Assembly (NCBI RefSeq): GCF_033978785.1
Contig: NC_084754.1
Span: 17,712,069-17,776,068, forward strand
Direction: 5' to 3'
Source of the DNA: Entelurus aequoreus
Taxonomy: Eukaryota > Chordata > Actinopteri > Syngnathiformes > Syngnathidae
DNA: 64,000 nt
Made by a program: the position numbers and the translations under genes. Below are positions 35,011 through 49,759 of the stretch, one piece after another. The stretch's first letter is position 1; each line of letters opens with the position of its first letter. The notes beneath the pieces were generated by a model, which was not told where the DNA came from, did no database searches, and was given only the letters and a program-made list of their open reading frames with translations.

Positions 35011-35535
35011 CACTACCGTTCAAAAGTTTGGGGTCACATTGAAATGTCCTTATTTTTGAAGGAAAAGCACTGTACTTTTCAATGAAGATAACTTTAAACT
35101 AGTCTTAACTTTAAAGAAATACACTCTATACATTGCTAATGTGGTAAATGACTATTCTAGCTGCAAATGTCTGGTTTTTGGTGAAATATCTACATAGGTG
35201 TATAGAGGCCCATTTCCAGCAACTATCACTCCAGTGTTCTAATGGTGCAATGTGTTTGCTCATTGGCTCAGAAGGCTAATTGATGATTAGAAAACCCTTG
35301 TGCAATCATGTTCACACATCTGAAAACAGTTTAGCTCGTTACAGAAGCTACAAAACTGACCTTCCTTTGAGCAGATTGAGTTTCTGGAGCATCACATTTG
35401 TGGGGTCAATTAAACGCTCAAAATGGCCAGAAAAAGAGAACTTTCATCTGAAACTCGACAGTCTATTCTTGTTCTTAGAAATGAAGGCTATTCCACAAAA
35501 TTGTTTGGGTGACCCCAAACTTTTGAACGGTAGTG
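35011..35535 (+). mobile_element. Tc1-derived MITE
   Basis: Termini are CACTACCGTTCAAAAGTTTG and the complement, flanked by TA at 35009-35010 and 35536-35537. It is 525 bp, a deletion derivative of a Tc1 transposon that keeps the first codons of the transposase next to the right end. A second copy lies inverted at 57169-57671. Confidence 0.93.
35423..35512 (+). pseudogene. Tc1 transposase N-terminal remnant
   Basis: ATG at 35423 opens MARKRELSSETRQSILVL and then RNEGYS, the first helix of the paired-like DNA-binding domain of a fish Tc1 transposase. After codon 26 the frame runs into the right terminus and stops at 35510-35512. Everything after the first helix is deleted. Confidence 0.8.
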
Positions 35536-35833
35536 TATATTGAGTAAAACATGCTTGAAACTAGAATATCAAGTGATGCAAAACTGTGTCATTAACACTC
35601 ACAAGTATAAAACTACTTTTTTAACCCTTGTGTGGTGTTCGGGTCTGTGGGACCCGTTTTCGATTTTTATTAAAATAAAAATGATACCATTAATTAATTT
35701 TTCAAACTGAGACTCACTGGCTTTGGCTCATTTTCTGTGCAGAACATATATCAGAATACATATTTAATGAACACACACCATACACCCCCCCTACACATTT
35801 CTATTACATATAAGATGTCCTGGGAAATTGATG

Positions 35834-35966
<133 letters not shown>

Positions 35967-36186
35967 CAGGCCTAGACAGGAGGAGGACAGAGTGTAGGTA
36001 CACAGAACATCAGAGGGTCAAATGTGCGACAAAATGAGCGCAGACAGTGTTGACAAACAATGTTGCAACCTTGTGTGGGAAGCGCAGGTGCAGAAACACA
36101 AAAGAAGAATCCCTGTGGGATGCAGAAACTGGCAGAGAAATTTCCATGCAACGTTCATATTGTTGTTACTCAGCCAGTGTTTGTGG

Positions 36187-37560
36187 GTGTTAGACTTAGA
36201 CTTAGACTTAGACTTACTTTTTATTGTCGTTCAAATTTGAACTTTACAGTACAGATAAGAACGAAATTTCGTTGCATTAGCTGGTTGGCAGTGCAGGATA
36301 AAAAAGCAATAAGGTGCAGATATAAATAAATAGATTACTGTAAAGATAAATATATTGCACTTTTGCATATGCATCTACATTTATGGATGTATGTTCTATT
36401 GTCTTTATATTCCAGCGAGTTAATCCATTTTTGGGGGGAATTGAGGGGATTATTATGATGCGTTCAAGAGTCTTACGGCCTGAGGGAAGAAGCTGTTACA
36501 GAACCTGGAGGTTCTGCTACGGAGGCTGCAGACTTCTTTCTAGAGTCCAGCAGTGAAAACAGTCCTTGGTGGGGTTGGGAGGAGTTTGTGCAGATTTTCT
36601 GAGCCCTGGTCAGGCAGCGGCTTTTTGCGATCTCCTGGATAGGAGGAAGAGGAGTCCTGATGATCTTTTCCGCCGTCCTCACCACTCTCTGCAGAGACTT
36701 CCAGTCTGAGGCACTGCAGGCTCCAGTCCAGACAGAGATGCAATTGGTCAGCGGGCTCTCTATAGTGCCTCTGTAGAATGTGGTGAGAATGGGGGAAGGG
36801 AGCTGTGCAAAAAGTGCATGCGCTGCTGAGCTCTTTTTACAAGAGCTCTGGTGTGTAGGGACCAGGTCATATTGTCAGTTATCTGCACCCCCAAGAACTT
36901 GGTGCTGCTTACCATCTCCATCGCTGTGCCGTTGATGAAGAGTGGAGTGTGGCTGGGCTGGTGCTTCCTGAAGTCAACGATGATCTCCTTGGTCTTGTCG
37001 ACGTTCAGGACCAGGTTGTTGGTTCTGCACCAGTCAACCAGATGTTTCACCTCCTCCCTGTAGTCCATGTCGTTGTTGTCACGGATGAGGCCCACTACTG
37101 TCGTGTCGTCCGCATACTTCACAATGTGGTTAGTAGTGGACCTGGCGCAGCAGTCATGGGTCATCAACGTGAACAGCAGCGGACTCAGGACGCAGCCATG
37201 GGGGGAGCCGGTGCTCAGGGAGATGGCACTGGAGGTGTTGTTGCCCACTCTCACAGATTGGGGTCTGTCTGTGAGGAAGTCAAGCAGCCAGTTGCATAGG
37301 GGGGTTCTGAATCCAAGGGGGGCCAGTTTGCTCACCAAGTGCTGCGGGATGATGGTGTTGAATGCCGAGTTGAAGTCCAGAAACAACCTCCGCACGTGTG
37401 TGTTCATTCCTTCCAGATGTGCTAAGCTCAGGTGGAGAGTAGAGGAGATGGCGTCCTCTGTGGAGCGGTTAGGGCGATAAGCAAACTGGTATGGGTCGAA
37501 TGTGGGGGGAAGTCTGGAGACAATATATTCCTTTACCAGCTTCTCGAAGCACTTCATTAC
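36187..37560 (-). mobile_element. Rex1-like LINE, 5'-truncated
   Basis: On the minus strand it runs from the reverse transcriptase to a 3' UTR with AACGAAATTTCGTT and a tail of AAGTCT repeats (36187-36212 in plus coordinates). The 5' half, including any endonuclease, is missing. It interrupts the piggyBac-like element, so it is younger. Confidence 0.88.
36453..37557 (-). pseudogene. Rex1-like reverse transcriptase, partial
   Basis: A 265-codon frame (36760-37557) starts KCFEKLVKEYIVSRLPP with QFAYRPNRSTEDAI, continues with motif A LDFNSAFNTI, motif B SPHGCVLSPLLFTL and motif C KYADDTTVV, and then the thumb (FLGVQITDNMTWS). A frame change near 36760 leads to SLQRVVRTAEKIIRT, and another near 36540 to the normal end FFPQAVRLLN. 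Motif B has His where Gln is usual (SPQG). The YADD catalytic pair is intact. The enzyme would copy LINE RNA at a nicked target; truncation and frame changes make this copy dead. Confidence 0.88.
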
Positions 37561-37998
37561 AAATGTTTTTTGGGATAAGTCAGTATTTTAACATAAAAGT
37601 GTTTGATTGTGAGGCATTAAAAGCCACAAAATGCAACGGGTCCATCAGACCCACAAACACTGGCTGAGTAACAACAATATGAACACCACACGAGGGTTAA
37701 AGTAATAATTTCTTACTTCAAGCATGAAAAAAAAAATCATGATGCCGAGCGCATATCATTATGTCACGATAATGGCACTAGCATTTACTTAATTTAAGAA
37801 TATTTTTCAACATATTGAGCAAAAAGGTCTCTTTTTTTTCTACCAAGAAAAGTACACTTGTTATTAGTGAGAATATACTTATTTTAAGGTATTTTTGGGT
37901 TCATTGAGGTTAACTAATTTTACTTGTTTTGGAAAGCCTTGACAAGCCAAATGTTCTTGTTCTATTGGCAGATAATTTTGCTTAGTTCAAATAAAATA

Positions 37999-38521
37999 CC
38001 GTATTTTTCGGACTATAAGTCGCAGTGTTTTTCATAGTTATACTCAGGAGCGACTTATGTGTGAAATTATTAACACATTACCGTAAAATATCAAATAAAA
38101 TTATTTAGCTCATTCACATAAGAGACTAGACGTATAAGATTTCATGGGATTTAGCGATTAGGAGTGACAGATTGTTTGGTAAACGTATAGCATGTTCTAT
38201 ATGTTATAGTTATTTGAATGACTCTTACCATAATATGTTACGTTAACATACCAGGCACGTTCTCAGTTGGTTATTTATGCGTCATATAACATACACTTAT
38301 TCAGCCTGTTGTTCACTATTCTTTATTTATTTTAAATTGCCTTTCAAATGTCTATTCTTGGTGTTGGGTTTTATCAAATAAATTTCCCCCAAAAATGTGA
38401 CTTATACTCCAGTGCGACTTATATATGTTGCTTTCCTTCTTTATTATGCATTTTCGGCCGGTGCGACTTATACTCCGGAGCGACTTATACTCCGGAGCGA
38501 CTTATACTCCGAAAAATGCAG
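37999..38521. mobile_element. pogo-like MITE, copy 1
   Basis: Termini are CCGTATTTTTCGGACTATAA and the complement, flanked by TA at 37997-37998 and 38522-38523. Several GCGACTTAT units form sub-repeats near both ends. A copy in opposite orientation is at 42481-42976. Assignment to pogo is by the related termini of 62040-63169, which carries a pogo-type transposase piece. Confidence 0.85.
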
Positions 38522-38577
38522 TACCCCTAATTTTTGTGTTATTTTTTCTTGTTTTTGAACACTGACTTTTTGCAGTG

Positions 38578-39008
38578 TAGCAGATATGCAAGGTTCAAGG
38601 TTGTGTTGATTTTCTTATGAGCGTGCACAAATAAGCAAGGTAAACAACGTTGGATCTGTCGTGAACAATCCAGTGTTCACGTATGTAAAGGAGGAGATGT
38701 GTCCAGACTTGGCCCTCTCTCTCCCCTGCAGGGTACCTGTCAATCCCAACATGCCACAGCTCACGGGCGCTGTTGGGAAAACATGGTGCTCACGCAGCAG
38801 GAGCACATAGATAAACTTGATCCTTTTTATGGGCCGAGTAATAAATGTGTCCACAGAACATAGCTGCCATGTGAAATTTAAATACCGTGGGCCTGCTCTA
38901 CTTGATAGCGCACGCAAAGCTGATCCACTAAACTTGTGCGCAGAGAATTTAATCTCTTAAATGAGTGAAAATAGAGAGCACAATCCATTTAGCGTGTCCG
39001 TCTTCATG
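38578..39008. other. Non-repetitive island, no gene seen
   Basis: Balanced sequence without recognised repeats; CTTTTTATGGGCCGAGTAAT at 38822 is a Hox/CDX-like motif context. Regulatory role is speculation. Confidence 0.4.
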
Positions 39009-39010
39009 TA

Positions 39011-39835
39011 CAGTCGTGGTCAAAAGTTTACATACACTTGTAAAGAACATAATGTCATGGCTGTCTTGACTTTCCAATAATTTATACAACTCTTATTTTT
39101 TTGTGATAGAGTGATTGGAGCACATACTTCTTGGTCACAAAAAAAATTCATGAAGTTTGGTTCTTTTATGAATTTATTATGGGTCTACTGAAAATGTGAC
39201 CAAACCTGCTGGGTCAAAAGTATACATACAGCAATGTTAATATTTGGTTACATGTCCCTTGGCAAGTTTCACTGCAATAAGGCGCTTTTGGTAGCCATCC
39301 ACAAGCTTCTGGTTGAATTTTTGACCACTCCTCTTGACAAAATTGGTGCAGTTCAGCTAAATTTGTTGGTTTTCTGACATGGACTTGTTTCTTCAGCATT
39401 GTCCACACATTTAAGTCAGGACTTTGGGAAGGCCATTCTAAAACTTTAATTGTAGCCTGATTTAGCCATTCCTTTACCACTTTTGATGTGTGTTTGGGGT
39501 CATTGTCCCGTTGGAACACCCAACTGCACCGAAGACCCAACCTCCGTAGTGATGATTTTAGGTTGTCCTGAACAATTTGGAGGTAATCCTCCTTTGTCAT
39601 TGTCCCATTTACTCTCTGTAAAGCACCAGTTCCATTGGCATCAAAACAGGCCCAGAGCATAATACTACCACCACCATGCTTGACGGTAGTGTGGTGTTCC
39701 TGGGATTAAAGGCCTCACCTTTTCTCCTTCAAACATATTGCTGGGTATTGTGGCCAGACAGCTCAATTTTTGTTTCATCTGACATCATATGGACTAAGAT
39801 AAGACCTTCTGGGGGAAAGTTCTGTGGTCGCAATA
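39011..39835 (-). pseudogene. Tc1-type transposon relic with defective transposase
   Basis: The terminus CAGTCGTGGTCAAAAG follows TA at 39009-39010. Minus-strand frames show SDETKIELSGHN with the first catalytic Asp, the MLWACFDANGTGAL region, FQRDNDPKHTSKVVKEW with the second Asp, and WPSQSPDLNVWTMLKK. The usual PIEN block after SPDLN is missing, so the catalytic Glu is lost. The other end and the DNA-binding domain are absent. A shorter relative is at 25011-25515. Confidence 0.88.
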
Positions 39836-40349
39836 TGTAGTTCGATTGCGCTGCGAAGACAGGCGATGGCCAGGAAATAGCTTGTGTGCCAGTATATTTG
39901 GACTGTCAGAAATAAAAAACTAATATTAATTTCGTCCATTCAGAAACATTTAGTAGTTCTATTACTGCTGGGTAAATTAAGCGACTGATTTAAACTACTT
40001 AAATTGATTTGTTTTGGTTTGGTTTGTTTTTTTCATTTTTTTTCTGTAGATGTTTCTTAGAGCGCACCTTCAGCGTGCTAAAAGTAGGTTGCTGCATGTC
40101 AACAACATGACAAAACGGTAGACCAAAGGTAGGACCTTAAATATGGAGAGAAATGAGTGTTTCCATGGTGACAATTGATATTTACAAAAAATCCTGATTT
40201 TGATGATGGTCTTCGATACATTTGCACTTGTTATACACGCAGTCTTAGTAGAACACCCGCAACACGCCCACTAATAGTACATGCAATTTTACAGTTTGCA
40301 CATGCTATTCAGATGTTAGCAGATTAAGTATTTCAACTAGTCATCATGG
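39836..40349. other. Unclassified stretch, no gene seen
   Basis: No recognised feature. Confidence 0.4.
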
Positions 40350-40357
40350 GTCATCGC

Positions 40358-41711
40358 CAGTGTTGGGTTAGTTACTGAAAACCAGTAACTAGTTACAGTT
40401 ACTAGTTACTTTATTTAAAAAGTAACTCAGTTACTAACACCAAAAAGTAATGCGTTACTGTGAAAAGTAACTATTAAGTTACTTCTTTTTTTAAAGCTCC
40501 CATTAATGCCCTTTTAGCCTTCATTTCAGTACTGTTATTGCACTGGAGAATAATACATTGTGTTGATCAACTTGACATGCATTTGCATCACTGAACTCTG
40601 CTAAGCAATGTGCTCTACATACAACACACAAAGACAAAGATATGTTTCAAAGGGCCAACTTATTTCAGGCCAGAACAAATTGACAAAACTATTTTAAATA
40701 GCTGCAACATAACATACATAAGTAACAAACAGCATAATAACAACATAGCTGTAAACGAAATACGTACTTTAACTTTATTTTTACATACCAAAGCCTAACC
40801 AGGCGTTTTTTCTCTCAAGGAATTCTGAAATAAAATCATGTCTGAAGCCCAGAACACTCTACACATTTCCCCAGTTTTAGTTTAGAGATAAGGAAATATT
40901 GGCCTGGCCCACTAGGATCCCTCTTTATGTTTGTGAATTTTATTTTTTATACATTTAGAGCGATGTGATAATCAAACACTCTAGAAGTCTAGAATGAAAG
41001 AGTATATATGAGAATTGACAGAGTGTGTGTACTAGAATTCATAATAACATTGATTTTGATTCAATATTATGTTTTGAGCAATGAGTTTGAAAGAAAAAAA
41101 AAAACAGCTTTGTTTTATTAGTCAACATTGTAACGTTTTCTAAATTACATTTCACCTTTAAGTTTTTTTATTTCACTTTTGTTATGTTTTTGTTTATTTT
41201 AATAGTATTTTTAGAAAGTGCTGTGGGCCTTTAAAACATTAGCTGTGGGCTGCAAATGGCCTCCGGGGCACACTTTTGACACCCCTGCTATAGATAATAA
41301 AACATTAAATCTGATAAATCTATCGGTAAAAAGCTGAGCCTGGCGACGCATGCGTGTTAACAACTCTCTCGCTCTCTCTGTCTCCGCCCCTCCCTCACGA
41401 ATGCTGCTGCGCGCACCCCTCCCCTCCCTCTTCTTCCCGCACTCAGACACACACACAGCGCGGCGGCTCCTCCGTGTGACACAAGAGATTCAGAAGAACG
41501 ACACCGTAGTGCTGCCACAAAACACACTCAGATCTTCTGTTTCAAGCCAATACTACAGAAAAAGTAACGTAAAATAACGCAGTAACGCATCATGTAGTAA
41601 CGGTAACTGAGTTACTGAATATAAAAAATAACGCGTTAGATTACTAGTTACCGCCGAAACTAACGGCGTTACAGTAACGCGTTACTTTGTAACGCGTTAG
41701 TCCCAACACTG
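40358..41711. mobile_element. hAT-type element, GTTACT-repeat termini
   Basis: Termini are CAGTGTTGGGTTAGTTACT and GTTAGTCCCAACACTG, with many TTACT/AGTAAC sub-repeats at both ends. The exact duplication GTCATCGC lies at 40350-40357 and 41712-41719. Near 41264-41287 it contains a Charlie-type right terminus (TTTTGACACCCCTG) without a matching left end, evidence of an older truncated insertion inside. Confidence 0.92.
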
Positions 41712-41719
41712 GTCATCGC

Positions 41720-42478
41720 ACTATCATTTACTTTGTAATAAATTGCGGCCCATTATTATTGTTCACTACATATGAATTTATAATGTCAAACCATTATCTA
41801 CTGCGGATTCCTGCAAATTTTCAGATTTTCTTTTGCACAAAACACATTCCTTTTGTCGGTAATAATTAAAAAATGTGCAGCATGATAGTACAGCATACAT
41901 GTACGACGTAACAACGTGACATCAGTGCAAGACGGCGGCGCCCTGTGTGACAACAGAAACTACATGGCTTCTACAGTCAAATTTGTTGCGAGGTGAAAGT
42001 TGTTACTAGAATTACAACAGGCAAGCCGTGTTGATTTTGTGTAGACACACTTTGGAGAAACACATTCTCCGACAGCTAGCTTGACTCAGCGGCCTATGGA
42101 GCCGCGTCCCCCCGCTTGACTGACCATGGCTCATATTCCATCTGCTCTATTGATTATCTTCCATTATCATTCATTGCATTTTACAATTTAGAATGTGTTT
42201 GATTTGTGTGTGAGAGATAATTAGGGCATAAACCTGGATCGTGCTTCTATGCATGTAGGTTGCTAGCGTACTTCGTCGCGAGTGGAAATGGCAGTTGGAG
42301 GAAGGCACGGAGGGTTTTGGAGCTGAATATAATGTAATAATTAGAAAAGTCCCTTTTTTGCAAATGTAGATTTAAAATCAGACGTTAATGTCAAGCTAAC
42401 AGGAGGGTTTGGAGGGACAGGAGCAAGCTGGCGTAGCATACAATGTGTTTTATATTGATATCAAAAAGTACCGTATTT
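41720..42478. other. Unclassified stretch, no gene seen
   Basis: No recognised repeat; balanced composition in 42040-42330. No exon identified. Confidence 0.4.
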
Positions 42479-42480
42479 TT

Positions 42481-42976
42481 CGGACTATAAGTCGCTCCGG
42501 AGTATAAGTCGCACCGGCCGAAAATGCATAATAAAGAAGGAAAAAAACATATATAAGTCGCATTTTTGGGGGAAATTTATTTGATAAAACCCAACACCAA
42601 GAATAGACATTTGAAAGGCAATTCAAAATAAATAAAGAATAGTGAACAACAGGCTGAATAAGTGTACGTTATATGAGGCATAAATAACCAACTGAGAACG
42701 TGCCTGGTATGTTAACGTAACATATTATGGTAAGAGTCATCAAATAACTATAACATATAGAACATGCTATACGTTTATCAAACAATCTGTCACTCCTAAT
42801 CGCTAAATCCGATGAAATCTTATACATCTAGTCTCTTACGTGAATGAGCTAAATAATATTATTTGATATTTTACGGTAATGTGTTAATAATTTCACACAT
42901 AAGTCGCTCCTGAGTATAAGTCGCACCCCCGGCCAAACTATGAAAAAAACTGCGACTTATAGTCTGAAAAATACGG
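42481..42976. mobile_element. pogo-like MITE, copy 2 (inverted to copy 1)
   Basis: Termini CCGTATTTTTCGGACTATAA and complement, flanked by TA at 42479-42480 and 42977-42978. The interior is the reverse complement of 38080-38400 at high identity. Confidence 0.93.
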
Positions 42977-43028
42977 TAAACAGCAGGGTTTTTACATTAT
43001 ATGTGGGTTTTTTCATTTCACAATGTTA

Positions 43029-43241
<213 letters not shown>

Positions 43242-44205
43242 ATATTGTATATATAATATTTATTTGATATTTAGTGTTTTTTGTCTGTTATTGATTCTTT
43301 TCTACATTCCATTATAAAAAAAATCATACTGAAATTCCTCCATATCAATGTAAATAACAATTTACCCCACTTGGCCACTTTTCGTTAGATTTTTATTTCA
43401 TACTTGACAGTACTGTATAACTAGGATAACTTGCTCTTTGAAATGGTATTGTATGTTTTGTTTTTTTCTTACCAACGACTCTACTTTGTAGAGTTCTTTT
43501 GTGGCCCAAAGCTAAAACAGCCATAGAAAGGTCAGAGATGTCAAGATGGTGACGCTGTGATCAGTCATACCTCTTTGCGGATCAGGTTGCCTTTAAAAAA
43601 CTTTGACAGTGTTCTCATTCGACCTGTAGTTGGCGTTGTAACTCTGAAAGGGAGCATTTATACATATTGTTGGTGACGATCCTGAACACTTAAAACACAT
43701 GCTCACATTTATGGCCCTTTTTTCAAATGTTTTGACAACACTGTTTAATTATCCATCTATTCATCCAATTTCTACTGCATACCCTGTTCAGTGTCACTAG
43801 GAGCTGGAGCCTATCCCGGCTAACTACGGGCGAAAGGTGGACTACACCCTGGACTGGTTGCTAGTCAATCAAGGGGGGCATACTTTATAAAACATTCACT
43901 GTCATTAAGTAAGGAATGAATGCCGTGAGTTTCTGTACTTTTTTTAATTTGCCTGACCAATTTTTAAGGGTTCCTGAAATAAAAGAAACCCCAAAATGAG
44001 ACAAAAAACACACCTCTGCCTCCACAGGCAAACTCAGCCCGACCCTCCTCAAAATCCCAAATACACACATCCAATCGCCCAGTGCCCCAACACCCCTTGT
44101 ACAACCCGCTTTCTTCCAACAAGAAGCCGAATGACAAAACCCACAAAGTGTGTATGATTCATGATTCGGCCTATATATCTGCTGGATCAATCAAGAAATT
44201 AACAC
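43242..44205. other. AT-rich stretch with an old SINE piece
   Basis: Bases 43752-43880 (GGAGCCTATCCCGGC, then ACTACACCCTGGAC) are a diverged minus-strand SINE tail. Nothing else is recognised. Confidence 0.55.
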
Positions 44206-44585
44206 TTAACAGGATTATGAATCTTTGGGCACCACATGATTCGATTAGATTTGATTCTAGGGGGTAATTGATTCTCGATTGAAAACGATTCTCAATTCAA
44301 AATCAATACTTTTTTAATGACATTGGGTGCCAGTTCTATGGTGAATTACATTCCTCCATGAAATAGATAACCTGATCTGATAAATTTTGATATTACTTAA
44401 AAGAAAACAGGTTTTGTTTGATAATATGCTACATAAACATTTAATAAAGTCAAATACAAATAAGGCAACAAGAAAAATATCCAATATTTATTTTTTCTAA
44501 AGTAAATCTATACAGCAGATAGGGGAATCTACATCAACAAAATGATTAGCCTGAGTGGCTGAGCAGGACAGATTAAAAAAAATAA

Positions 44586-46720
<2,135 letters not shown>

Positions 46721-47476
46721 TATGTTTTAAAATTGGTTTTTGATTTTTTTTTAATCGATGTAGAATCGTTACAAATAACAATCGCGATTAATTCAATAAT
46801 GTATTTTTCTTTGGCACCCCTATTAACAGTGCTCTGTATCATCAAGATCATGATAACAAGATTACAATATCTGACCATCTGTAACAACTGGGAACCAGAA
46901 TATTACGGGGGAAAACAAACTAGTTTGTTAGGCACAATGCTCGGCAGTCCATGACAGTCGCCTGTGCAAAAATCAGACAAACATTTTAATTGAAAAGTGG
47001 GGCATAAAAAAAACCCAGAGGCACCACTCTAACAAAGTGTGTGTATATCAGGAGTGTACAAAAAAAAAAGGTTTTCGAATGATTCTTATTTGTAAAGATT
47101 AAAAAAAATCAAAAATAAATGTATTGTTGTTGTTGTTGTAAATCTGTCTTGTCCAGCCACTCAGGCAAATCATATTGTTAATGTAAATGCCTATATCTGC
47201 TGTACATACAGTATTTACTTTTCAAAAGAGAAGTGTTGTATACTTCTCTCGTTGCCTTATTTGTATTTGACTTTATTAAATTTTTGGGTAGGATTTTACT
47301 AAACACATTTATTTTAAGTAATATAAAAATGTATTGCAGCTGTTTATCAATGTGATTAAAAAGTATTAATTTTGAATTGAGTACTACTTTGAATCGAGAA
47401 TCGATTATGAATCGAATCTTTGCCCCCAAGAATCGAATCGATTGAATCGTGTGGTTCCCAAAGATTCACAGCCCTA

Positions 47477-48493
47477 GTGTATATTGTAATTTGTATCTCA
47501 GATTCAGTATGAAATAATGCAGGTTTGTCGGCTTACTGCTTGTCTGCCTGAGCATGTGCAGCCGCAGCAACAGCCAGCAGTCATTTCTTGTGCTTGACAG
47601 AGCTGTCAGGATTCATTGGCCTGGCCACTTCTTTTCAGTAGCAGAGGGCGTGCATTCTTCCATCCAAGAATTGGAGGATACAACCTGGGAGGTGTCTTTG
47701 TCCAGAAGGATGGACAGACCCTCACAAATGGCAGTACCATAGACTTGAAAACATACAGAAAGTGACATTGCCAGCCAGCGAGAGTTTGGACGCGGTCTGA
47801 TAGTTCTTGAGAGCCTTCCGTCCTGTTAGTCACGCTCATGTGCCTCATTGTTGCCCACCAGGACATGACCTGGTCCTTAGAGCTCAGTGTATCACGTTTC
47901 AACTTTGCCAAATGTTGCCGCACTGGTCTTTAAGAGTTATCACCAAACAATGATTCGAAATTGATGTTAATCTTTGCTCCCTCTGACTCTGACATTCTTC
48001 GAGAGTCAAGACCATCCTTGCTTCAGGCTCTCCTCATTTTATGCAGCGTTAGAAGACAAGACCAGACCCGTCTTTAGCGTTAACTTGATGCCAGATTATG
48101 ACAAGGCTGCCCCCTTAACTGTCAAACGGCTTGTTTATGCTGGCAAAAGTAATACTGCATCTGGAATATACATTACAAGTGATCTTATTTACAATACACA
48201 ATGAACTTACTGAACTATCATAGTGCAAGCATTAGTGCTAGTAGTTGACTTTGAAACATGCTTAATAAAATTACACTGAAGTGCACCACATGTTTACATT
48301 TGTATATCAACTGACTACCAAAACTTATGTTTGTTTCTTGTGTAGACGAAGCAGGGACAGTAATGTGTAACAATATATACAATATATTTTCTCCTCAAAC
48401 AGCACAATACTTTAGACCTACTTCCATTTCCTGTCTACAACACTAACGTAACCTAGGGTAAAACAATTAAAAACAGATTTTCATTTATAATGC
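47477..48493. other. Non-repetitive island, possible exon inside
   Basis: No recognised transposon. It holds the candidate exon at 47640-47765 and an AATAAA at 48264. Apart from that I see no gene. Confidence 0.4.
47640..47765 (+). CDS. Possible 3'-terminal exon, unknown protein
   Basis: After a polypyrimidine stretch ending CTTTTCAG at 47638 the frame reads SRGRAFFHPRIGGYNLGGV, then FVQKDGQTLTNGSTIDLKTY, then RK and TGA at 47763-47765. The Gly/Asn-rich IGGYNLGGVF stretch looks protein-like, and an AATAAA lies about 500 bp downstream. I do not recognise the family. The frame is also open without the splice site, and the opposite strand is open too, so chance or an unknown transposon is possible. 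Confidence 0.25.
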   Translation, partial: SRGRAFFHPRIGGYNLGGVFVQKDGQTLTNGSTIDLKTYRK

Positions 48494-48570
48494 AGGGGTG
48501 CTGGAGCCTATCCCAGCTGCATCTGGGTGGAAGGTGGGGTCCACCCTGGACAAGTCGCCCCCTAATCGGT
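48494..48570 (-). mobile_element. SINE fragment
   Basis: Diverged minus-strand piece: GGTGCTGGAGCCTATCCCAG and CCACCCTGGACAAGTC. No tail. Confidence 0.82.
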
Positions 48571-48749
48571 CTCATTGTCTCTTATTTATGTAATAATAAA
48601 AAAATACCTCTATAGATCGCTCTCAACGGTCCATAAATGCTCGAAACGTGCGGGGTTAAATGTGTTGGAACATAAATTAATAAATAAGATGGACAAACAC
48701 TTTTCAAGCGTAAAACATACACAGAGAATGTCTGCAACTTGTAGAAGAC

Positions 48750-49757
48750 TCAAGTAAACAACACCAACATTTTATATGTTCCATTGAAAATATATAACAT
48801 TACACACGGCGCTCAAAAATCTATCAACATGTTTTAGTACGACTTTGGTAAGCTATGAAGCCGCACAACTTGATGGATTGTACTGTGCTTCAACATACAA
48901 GTATTATTATGGTGTGTGCGTATAAGGTAAGACATTATCTGGCATTTTGTTTCGAAATATTATGCAAAAGCAACTTTTCTTACCTTCTGGTACCTGCTGA
49001 TCTGTATTTAGGATCTGCATAAGTCCTGAAAAATTGTGCGCGTCCGCCTTTGCAGTCCGCGCCGACAACGTAGTTGATAAGCTTCTTCTTTTCCTCTATC
49101 TTCTTGTTATGGGGCATTCATCATACACTGTTGCCATTTCTAATATAAAGTAGTGTAAAGTTCTCACTTAAAAATGTCAGTAAACTCGCCATGTAAGCAC
49201 TAAAACAAACCGGTGTAGTGAGTTTACATTATTCACCAAAGGAACTCTAGTTATTAGCAAGATCCAGTCGGACGTTTTTTCACGGGACACATTTCCGGCG
49301 GATGAGGAGATGCTGCTCCGTTATTGATTTAAGTAAAGTCTGAATGTCATTAAAACAGTTAGCTCCATCTTTTGACACTTCTTCCACTCCCGTCCTTGTT
49401 CGCTACACCGCTACAACAAAGATGACGAGAGACAGAGAACAGAGAAGACGCTGCTGAAGGTGAGCCCCGTAAATAAGACCGCCCACAAAACGGCGCATCC
49501 TGAAGCGACTGTCAGAAAGCGGCTTGAAGATGATCTGTAAAACATAATCTACGCAACATTTTGACCAAAGAACCACCATTACATGTTATGTAGACCACAA
49601 GGTAGTGTTTTCAATTTAGAAAAAATATTAATAATATGACTCCTTTAATGCGCCCCATAATATCGGTGCGCCTTATGTATGATAAAAGATCAACCATAGA
49701 CCATTCATCGGCAGTGCGCCTTATAAAACGGTGCACCCTATGGTCCGGAAAATACGG
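48750..49757. mobile_element. pogo-like element, copy 4 (inverted to copy 3), left end lost
   Basis: The right end GGTCCGGAAAATACGG is followed by TA at 49758-49759. The interior is the reverse complement of 45752-46510, with the hAT absent here, and of 44780-44890. The left boundary near 48750 is unclear, with homology fading towards 48600. Confidence 0.8.
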
Positions 49758-49759
49758 TA

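Noticed and set aside
35280..35543. Conserved 87-codon frame also found at 57137-57424
   Set aside because: It is in the wrong phase. The true remnant in the same bases is the Tc1 transposase start at 35423-35512; conservation follows from the MITE copies being similar.
36851..37480. Plus-strand frames of 70-137 codons
   Set aside because: They are antisense to the Rex1-like reverse transcriptase, whose motifs A, B and C are readable on the minus strand.
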